DNA of 49,966 bases, taken from positions 1 through 49,966 of the forward strand of contig JBIICY010000011.1 of the NCBI GenBank assembly GCA_044238605.1. Direction: 5' to 3'. The notes beneath the pieces are model-generated. The model saw only the letters and a program-made list of their open reading frames with translations. It was not told the origin of the DNA and searched no databases. Source of the stretch: UBA10438 sp044238605 (lineage in GTDB: Bacteria > Bacteroidota > Ignavibacteria > Kapaibacteriales > Kapaibacteriaceae). The position numbers were made by a program, and so were the translations under genes. Position 1 is the stretch's first letter, and each line of letters starts with the position of its first letter. Positions 44,362 through 49,966 of the stretch are shown piece by piece.

Positions 44362-46304
44362 AGGTTAAACACCGGATAGCATACTTCCATACATACTTGG
44401 GGCAGGAACACTGCGCCGGGACGGTCGGGTCCAATCGACTGAATCCAGATCAGTGCGCACTGCTTCCCCGTAGCCCCCTGCTTTACATACAGCACTACAT
44501 CGCCTTGCTGGAGTCCGCTTAACGACTGCGTTCCCGATCCGCTGCCTGACTTTGCATTTCCACAAACAGTCTCGGCAAGCATCGGATACGTGTCGCAAAT
44601 GTTCTGTCCCGGCAGCACAGCAAAGCCAGAAGCAACACGATAGAACTCTCCGTACGCCTGACCTAGCAGGTTCGTACCCGTTGCCAACGTTGTTGTGTAC
44701 GTGCCTGCTGTCTGTGTTATGCTCTGAACGTAGATATCGAAAACCTGGAATCGCTGATTATCATTCTGATACAGAATCTGTGCCTTCTGATCGAGCAGCT
44801 CCATGCTTTCGGCATAGACGCTTTCAAAGCCTTGCGGACGGAACTGACGTAGACACTGGTACTTGAATGTGTTGCACTGAACAGTGGCTATGCCGTCTAC
44901 ATCAACAGTCGATGGTATATCGCACCCTGTAATTTCGATCTGCCCACGGAAGTCTTTCTCACCCAGAGCGCCTCGTGGCTGCATCAGGTTGCCATCCCAG
45001 TCCGATCGCTGAGCAGTAAAGCGCACATACAGTCGTGCGGTCTGCCCCGGCGCTATCTGAATTGTACCTGATGGGGCAACAGTAAAGAGTCCGCTTCTAC
45101 TCGCAACATTGATCGTAATCGGACACCTACCTGTGTTGCGCACCTCGATGGTGTCTACCGTTGATGTATCATTGTACACACATTTACGAAGGGGGCCAAT
45201 CTGCCTCTGTACGATCTGACACGATCCAGTGATCACATCAATCTGATTTGTGATAACAAGCTCGTCCGGACACTGCTCCGTCTTGCCTGTTACTGTATTG
45301 CGCACAGACACCGAATATCGCAGCGTGTTACTAAACGTGCCCGTCTTGGTTGGCGTGATGCGAATCGGCAGGTCCTGATACTTCTCTCCTCCCTTCACCG
45401 TAAACCGTGTGGATGGCGAGAACACATCCGTTGCACCGGAGGTAAGCGTAAACTCGGCAACACATCCTGGGTCGAGATCCAAAGCCGGCAAGAGCTTAGA
45501 GAGCGTTACTACCGTGTCCGTTGATGTGTTTACGCAGTATGTTCCAAGATTTTCACTGGTATCCTTGACCGTTGGACATGGACAAACATTGCAGTTCACT
45601 GTGCCCCGAACGCTTGCCGTGAGCTGGAACACCGTTACGCCGCCCGATGCAACACCCTGCACAACAAACGATGCAGTCTCAACTGTACCCGCAGGAGCAC
45701 TTGAAGCGGGTTGGTACGTAACACAGAGCTCCAGTGCTGACTTTGTTGTACCACTGGACGTTGCTATTACTGTGAACGGTCCAGGCTGCAGACCGCTTAC
45801 GTTGAATGATACTCCTGATGGACAATTCGTTGGATAGATCTTACAGATTTGCTGACGTCCGCTCCCCTCTGTAGGACATGCCTGCAGCGCAAAGGAGTCT
45901 GCATAGTTCAGCGTTCCACATGCGATCACGGGGCGCACACGTAGTGTGATCGTGGTGTCGGTACACACGTTATATCCCACCCGAATAGGTTCTATGCCCG
46001 ACAGATCCGGGTCTGGTGGCATCGTTACGAGCATCGCGACGCTATCCCGTGTGAGGGACACGTTCGGCACATCAAACTCAGCACTGCCATCGCCCCCTGT
46101 TCGCACAGTGCCACCAAGTGGTGCATTCGCGCCGGTGACTTTCGCCCAGTCTACTCGAGCGTTGTTAACCGGCGTGTTGGGTTCCTTGATCACGTCTACC
46201 GTTATCGTACGCGTAACCGTAAGATCTTCTGGCGAAAACGGCACCTGACATGCTGCAACGATGATAACGAGAAGTGCAAGCAGTATATATCGTGTCTGTT
46301 TCAT
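44358..46304 (-). CDS. Cys-rich multidomain lipoprotein with Ig-like repeats
   Basis: A 648-residue lipoprotein with lipobox VAAC after the hydrophobic segment YILLALLVIIV. A short regulatory-like domain (NNARVDWAKVTGANAPLGG, GDGSAEFDVPNVSL) is followed by several Ig/ASPM-like sandwich segments, for example TIEVRNTGRCPITINVASRS and IQIAPGQTARLYVRFTA. Cysteines are frequent and often close together (CNVCPCP, CMEVCYP at the end). ATG 46304 follows the stop of the upstream barrel gene by 2 bases, and the end overlaps the next gene by ATGA. It may link the barrel and the PorE-like protein. Confidence 0.75.
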   Translation of the reverse strand: MKQTRYILLALLVIIVAACQVPFSPEDLTVTRTITVDVIKEPNTPVNNARVDWAKVTGANAPLGGTVRTGGDGSAEFDVPNVSLTRDSVAMLVTMPPDPDLSGIEPIRVGYNVCTDTTITLRVRPVIACGTLNYADSFALQACPTEGSGRQQICKIYPTNCPSGVSFNVSGLQPGPFTVIATSSGTTKSALELCVTYQPASSAPAGTVETASFVVQGVASGGVTVFQLTASVRGTVNCNVCPCPTVKDTSENLGTYCVNTSTDTVVTLSKLLPALDLDPGCVAEFTLTSGATDVFSPSTRFTVKGGEKYQDLPIRITPTKTGTFSNTLRYSVSVRNTVTGKTEQCPDELVITNQIDVITGSCQIVQRQIGPLRKCVYNDTSTVDTIEVRNTGRCPITINVASRSGLFTVAPSGTIQIAPGQTARLYVRFTAQRSDWDGNLMQPRGALGEKDFRGQIEITGCDIPSTVDVDGIATVQCNTFKYQCLRQFRPQGFESVYAESMELLDQKAQILYQNDNQRFQVFDIYVQSITQTAGTYTTTLATGTNLLGQAYGEFYRVASGFAVLPGQNICDTYPMLAETVCGNAKSGSGSGTQSLSGLQQGDVVLYVKQGATGKQCALIWIQSIGPDRPGAVFLPQVCMEVCYPVFNL

Positions 46305-46306
46305 TA

Positions 46307-47359
46307 TTACCACCCCCATGCAATCATGATGCGCAGCATCACTGCATGCACATTGTTTGTATTTACTTGATACACATCGGTACAACTCTCACACGGCGTT
46401 CGCAGATTTAATCGCATGTACCTATAAGCGAGCTGCGCATGAAGCCATGATGTGATCGGGATGCCGCCCCCTGCTCCAACTTGATATTGATTGTACTCTT
46501 CTGGATTCACCGATGGACGTGCCCATGCCCCCTCAAACGGGCCATTGAATATCGGTCCACCCTCTACGAAGATGTAGGGGGCATGCTCTGGATATTCAAT
46601 CACGGTCTTACGTAGCAGGATTGCAGACTTATCTACACTGTCGGGACCATCCCGCCGTACAGATCCTTCTGGCGGGGTGATGGTATCGCCCCCTGCCACA
46701 ACACCGCAATCAAAGCGGCATGCATCAGGGACATATTGAATCGACTCTTTGCGAGACGGTGTAACGAATGAGCATCGCAGATGTCCCAGTACCGGCAGTC
46801 TCATGCGTCCGTCTTCAAAGAACACTCCACCGCCTAGCGCCAAAGCAAGTTTCTCGCCAAGCATGCTACCGAATGGTGCATACAATGCCTCAACTCCATA
46901 CGTCACATCTGGAATGCCAATCTTTGGTGCAGAGGATGAATCACTGCCTACATATCCAGCCCACGGACCAATCTCAAAGAATGAGTTCTTTAGTGATGGT
47001 TCTCGCAGCAGCTGATACTCTGCAACAGGAGCAATCGGTATGTACAATGGCGGCACCTTACCGAGCGTCTTGCCTACAACGAGATTATCTACATGCCCGG
47101 CAACAATCGTTGTATCTCGGCATACACCATCGGCTAGACCAGTAAAGCGAAATGCCTGGAGGTATTCGCCCCCTTTCCATACCGTGTCTCGGATAACACG
47201 CGAAAACGCACGCGACGGATCTGGACGTCCACCCGTAAGCCGCACCGTGAATACTTCATCAGGCGAACGCTTGCACGGAAAGGCACAGGTGCTGCATGTA
47301 TCTATCTGCGCTGTGGCACTTGCGATGACTAACAGACATGCTATAAACACGTTAACCAT
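46307..47359 (-). CDS. Outer-membrane beta-barrel protein, first gene of Cys-rich operon
   Basis: A 350-residue protein with a signal peptide (VFIACLLVIASATAQ) and a Cys-rich N-terminus (CSTCAFPCKRSPDE). Barrel-like strands follow (FFEIGPWAGYV, YIFVEGGPIF, YQVGAGGGIPITSWLHAQLA) and the C-terminus ends MLRIMIAWGW, a typical beta-signal with terminal aromatic. Pairing with a downstream PorE-like protein recalls PorP-PorE arrangements, but the barrel itself is not clearly PorP. A -7 element lies 38 bases upstream. Confidence 0.75.
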   Translation of the reverse strand: MVNVFIACLLVIASATAQIDTCSTCAFPCKRSPDEVFTVRLTGGRPDPSRAFSRVIRDTVWKGGEYLQAFRFTGLADGVCRDTTIVAGHVDNLVVGKTLGKVPPLYIPIAPVAEYQLLREPSLKNSFFEIGPWAGYVGSDSSSAPKIGIPDVTYGVEALYAPFGSMLGEKLALALGGGVFFEDGRMRLPVLGHLRCSFVTPSRKESIQYVPDACRFDCGVVAGGDTITPPEGSVRRDGPDSVDKSAILLRKTVIEYPEHAPYIFVEGGPIFNGPFEGAWARPSVNPEEYNQYQVGAGGGIPITSWLHAQLAYRYMRLNLRTPCESCTDVYQVNTNNVHAVMLRIMIAWGW

Positions 47360-47396
47360 AGATACACTCTCTTCAATGTCGCAAATTCGTCGGTGG

Positions 47397-47404
47397 CAAA
47401 ACTA
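47397..47404 (-). promoter_or_regulatory. -7 element for the Cys-rich outer-membrane operon
   Basis: On the minus strand this reads TAGTTTTG, an exact TAnnTTTG match. The implied leader to ATG 47359 is about 33 bases. It is the only exact match in the 96-base gap. Confidence 0.5.
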
Positions 47405-47455
47405 TAACTTCAAATGCATATGACTCATTGCCGCAATGTTGCCGCCACACAATAG

Positions 47456-48382
47456 TTAACGGTCGGGAGAAGATAGCAGCGAGTCTATCGATACCAGGAT
47501 AGAGTCGCCGTTACGCTGCAACATCAGACTATTCAATGGACGCACTGGTCCGCCGTGTAGTATGTCGGCATACTGTGCATACTCCCCTGTTGCGAGCTTC
47601 TGGCGAGGACCTCCACCACCGCCGGAGACAATAAAGCGCTTTCCATCACGCTCGAACATCTCAACAGCATGGCAATGTCCGCTTAGCCAAAGTTGCCCCT
47701 TACGCACCTGCAGGAACAGCGGCACAAATTCATCGCGCGATATCACGTCATCATGCACAACCGTTGAATTCGTAAATGGCGGATGATGCGAAGAAACCAC
47801 GATGGCACGAATCGTTACATCTTGCTCACAGCGTTGTAGCTCACTGATAAACCACTCACGCTGCATGCGAGTTGAATCATCACCAATCGAACTCCAGTTC
47901 GAATTGAGCATGATGTATGCTACCGAATCAGCATCCCATCGATACCATGTTGTGCTCGCAGCTGCGAAACGAGACTGCATGTTGATGATGCCTGCATCTC
48001 CGCAGCCCATGTATTCGTGATTTCCAAACAACGGAAACACTGGAATATTCAGCGCATGAACCGGCTGCATAATGTCATCAAAGAATCGCCAGTCAGAAGC
48101 AGACGTGCTCCAGAACACCTGATCACCCAAGAGTATCAACGCATCAGGCTTTTGCTCAGCTACACGTTGCACCACCTCAGCATGTGCAGTGTTGCTTTCC
48201 TTCCAAAACTCAATCCACGATGTCCGCTGCTGATCACCGATAACTGCGATCCGCTTTGACCCTTGCGGCACTTGTGCAGTGAACTGACGTTGTGGCGGAT
48301 GTGGCGCAGCACAGGAAATGAGGAGAGCAGCGAGCAGAGAGCAGCGAGCAGAGAGTAGCGAACAGCGAGGGAGAATCTTCAT
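47456..48382 (-). CDS. Calcineurin-like metallophosphoesterase lipoprotein
   Basis: A 308-residue lipoprotein (lipobox LISC) with a metallophosphoesterase domain. Metal-ligand motifs are IAVIGDQQ (variant of DxH), ALILLGDQVF (GDxx), FGNHEYMG (GNHE), VVSSHHPPF and LSGHCHAVE. The first block lacks the usual His. Residues about 5-20, the heart of the signal peptide, are encoded by a heptanucleotide array and read as two copies of RCSLL(S/A)A. Loss or gain of one 7-base unit would shift the frame. Its ATG is directly after the stop of the SGNH hydrolase gene. Confidence 0.85.
   Translation of the reverse strand: MKILPRCSLLSARCSLLAALLISCAAPHPPQRQFTAQVPQGSKRIAVIGDQQRTSWIEFWKESNTAHAEVVQRVAEQKPDALILLGDQVFWSTSASDWRFFDDIMQPVHALNIPVFPLFGNHEYMGCGDAGIINMQSRFAAASTTWYRWDADSVAYIMLNSNWSSIGDDSTRMQREWFISELQRCEQDVTIRAIVVSSHHPPFTNSTVVHDDVISRDEFVPLFLQVRKGQLWLSGHCHAVEMFERDGKRFIVSGGGGGPRQKLATGEYAQYADILHGGPVRPLNSLMLQRNGDSILVSIDSLLSSPDR
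48323..48371. repeat. Heptanucleotide array inside a signal-peptide coding region
   Basis: Seven 7-base units in register: GAGAGCA, GCGAGCA, GAGAGCA, GCGAGCA, GAGAGTA, GCGAACA, GCGAGGG. GCGAGCA is a rotation of GCAGCGA, so this is the same family as 7430-7513. On the minus strand it codes for most of the hydrophobic signal sequence of the phosphoesterase. Confidence 0.9.
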
Positions 48383-49966
48383 CTATGGTCTGACAACAAC
48401 CAGCGGCTGATGAGCTGTGACTCCACCGGCAGAGACCGAGACGAGATACCAGCCAGTAACAAGACCAAGTTGCTCGTGAGAGAAGGTAGTGCAGCCGTGC
48501 TGAAGCGGAACAGTAGAGACGAGCTCACCAGCAGAAGATCGAATTGTTGCTTGAAGTGGAACGGCTGTTTGTAGGCCTTGAACAGAAATCGTAACATCTG
48601 ATGTTGCCGGCTGAGGATAGACTGTTAGCAGAGGATCCCGCGGTGTCTCAGAAGGTTCTTCGGTTACATTCGTTACTACCTTGTCAACAAGAGCTGATAA
48701 ACCCTGCGCATACCACCTGGCCATATAGTCGTTGGGATGCAGGGAGTTGGATGTAAAACAAGCTGGCCCCTTGCGAGCGTATAGCGTATCGCTCATGGTC
48801 GTCATGTCGAATACGGCGATCCCCGATGTTGCGAGTGCATTCATCTGACGCAAGAACTCATACATCCACGTTTTGCCATCGCTCGGCGCACCGGGCGCTG
48901 TTACGTCGGGGAGCATGTTGCCAATCAGGATGAACTCTGCATTGGGGCAACCCGACTTGATCTTCTGTATTGTGGCAGACAAACTTGTTCGGAATGCCGC
49001 GCCAGTTGTGGTTCCCCAGATGTCATTCATGCCCATGTCTATAAGCACAAGATCTGGCTGGTTAGGGTTGACAAGCGCCTCGCAGTACTTCTCTGCCCAG
49101 GCAATCGTCTTACCACCACAGGAGCTGTTAAACATCGTTACGTCCGATCCATACCGCATGCGCAACTCTTCGCAGAACATATCTACATATCCGCGCATGT
49201 AGGGGTCGGATGGAGGAAAGTTCTTTGGATCACCTGCAAAGCCGCTCACATTGAGTCCAGCCGTAAGGCTCATCCCCAATGCCTGCATGGTAAGGGGCTT
49301 GCGCTGCTGCAGGAGCATGCGTGTGCGAGGAAGTATCGCGATGCTGGAACTGTTCCATAGCTCGATCGGATTCCAACCAGAGCGATCAGGAACGTATGTA
49401 ACGTACGTCCAAGATGTAGCCGCAATGTTGATCAGTCCGTTGGGTGTGCCGTTACCACGAACGCCCTGCTTAGCTACATACGTTGCAGATGGTCTAGCTG
49501 ACCTCTGTGTGATGGTGCGTCCAGCAATTGTGTAGTCGGCCCCTTGCTCAAATGCCACGCTGCCGTTGTAGTTCATTACAGAGAGGATCTGCTTCGGAGG
49601 ATACAGCAGTAGGGACGTCGTGTTTGGTCCGGACAGCACAACAGCTTCCCTGTAGATAGTATCTCCACTCCAAAACGGCTTCATCATCTGGCGATGATCT
49701 ACCTTGGGGAACGTGCCTGTATAGTTTGGAAACTCATAATAGCCCCCCGATTTCGGAGTAACCACGGCCCAGGCAGCCTTTGCAGGTGAGCACGACCACA
49801 CGGCCTCGGCAGCATCTACATCAAGGAGCTTAGTGCCGGCTGCATCATAGAATGCACACCTGCCCCCTGCATAGTATACAACGTTAGGATTAGCAGCTAC
49901 GGCACCCGAAGGAACCTGAGCACTCATGACTCCTGAAGCGACCAGGAAAATCAACAGTGTTACGGT
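48383..49966 (-). CDS. SGNH/GDSL hydrolase with T9SS sorting domain (5' end outside window)
   Basis: At least 527 residues; the frame is open to the window edge, so the true start and part of the signal peptide (LLIFLVASGVMSAQ) lie outside. An N-terminal beta-rich part of about 190 residues precedes an SGNH-type hydrolase: block I ALGMSLTAG, block II NSSCGGKT, block III DMGMNDIWG and block V NSLHPNDYMARW. The nucleophile block has GMS rather than GDS. The C-terminus is a Por-type sorting domain (LTVYPQPATSDVTISV, TGWYLVSVSAGG). It is probably a surface or secreted carbohydrate esterase. Confidence 0.85.
   Translation of the reverse strand, partial: TVTLLIFLVASGVMSAQVPSGAVAANPNVVYYAGGRCAFYDAAGTKLLDVDAAEAVWSCSPAKAAWAVVTPKSGGYYEFPNYTGTFPKVDHRQMMKPFWSGDTIYREAVVLSGPNTTSLLLYPPKQILSVMNYNGSVAFEQGADYTIAGRTITQRSARPSATYVAKQGVRGNGTPNGLINIAATSWTYVTYVPDRSGWNPIELWNSSSIAILPRTRMLLQQRKPLTMQALGMSLTAGLNVSGFAGDPKNFPPSDPYMRGYVDMFCEELRMRYGSDVTMFNSSCGGKTIAWAEKYCEALVNPNQPDLVLIDMGMNDIWGTTTGAAFRTSLSATIQKIKSGCPNAEFILIGNMLPDVTAPGAPSDGKTWMYEFLRQMNALATSGIAVFDMTTMSDTLYARKGPACFTSNSLHPNDYMARWYAQGLSALVDKVVTNVTEEPSETPRDPLLTVYPQPATSDVTISVQGLQTAVPLQATIRSSAGELVSTVPLQHGCTTFSHEQLGLVTGWYLVSVSAGGVTAHQPLVVVRP

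Overview
The window looks like a chromosomal segment of a Gram-negative member of the Bacteroidota/Chlorobiota (FCB) group, probably near the Ignavibacteria/Kapabacteria branch. The phylum call is inference. It rests on three Por-type (type IX secretion, T9SS) C-terminal sorting domains, a SusC-like TonB-dependent barrel with an N-terminal carboxypeptidase-regulatory domain, many lipoproteins and outer-membrane barrels, weak Shine-Dalgarno signals, and repeated exact matches to the Bacteroidetes -7 promoter element TAnnTTTG. No rRNA, tRNA, CRISPR array, transposase or prophage gene was seen. Base composition looks even, near 50% GC.

Layout. 1-4537 (+): promoter region, glycogen-synthase-like GT5 enzyme, lipoprotein, outer-membrane protein. 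4544-6501 (-): ferritin and the split heptose kinase/adenylyltransferase pair. 6571-10428 (+): folB, folK, repeat arrays, dnaG, YbbR-like protein. 10446-11675 (-): queA. 11789-17942 (+): sppA, queF, queD, gltX, a small lipoprotein and an NtrC-type regulator. 17935-23645 (-): folP, dapA, DUF58 protein, NarL-type regulator, nadE and marR, mostly joined by 4-base ATGA overlaps. 23781-26627 (+): TonB-type receptor with a candidate operator at its start codon. From about 26.6 kb on, the window is almost entirely envelope and secreted proteins: acyltransferase, a giant DUF11-like T9SS protein, serine hydrolase, GH92 mannosidase, Asp-box lipoprotein, a DUF5666-like T9SS protein, a three-gene Cys-rich outer-membrane operon with a PorE-like member, a calcineurin-like phosphoesterase lipoprotein and a 5'-truncated SGNH hydrolase with a T9SS domain.

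How the genes work together. The first half holds core metabolism: folate (folB, folK, folP), queuosine (queA, queD, queF), NAD, lysine/cell wall (dapA), LPS heptose, replication and translation. The second half builds the cell surface and exports carbohydrate-active or adhesive proteins, many with conserved paired cysteines.

The most unusual signals are not genes. (1) A heptamer ARGGGGC/GCCCCYT occurs about 64 times by eye, about five times a simple expectation. (2) Heptanucleotide tandem arrays occur at four loci, one of them forming the signal peptide of a lipoprotein. (3) Several genes have the -7 element exactly 4 bases before ATG, implying leaderless mRNAs. (4) A 49-bp hairpin repeat is present in three tandem copies. 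(5) A triple half-site operator lies between marR and the TonB receptor gene.
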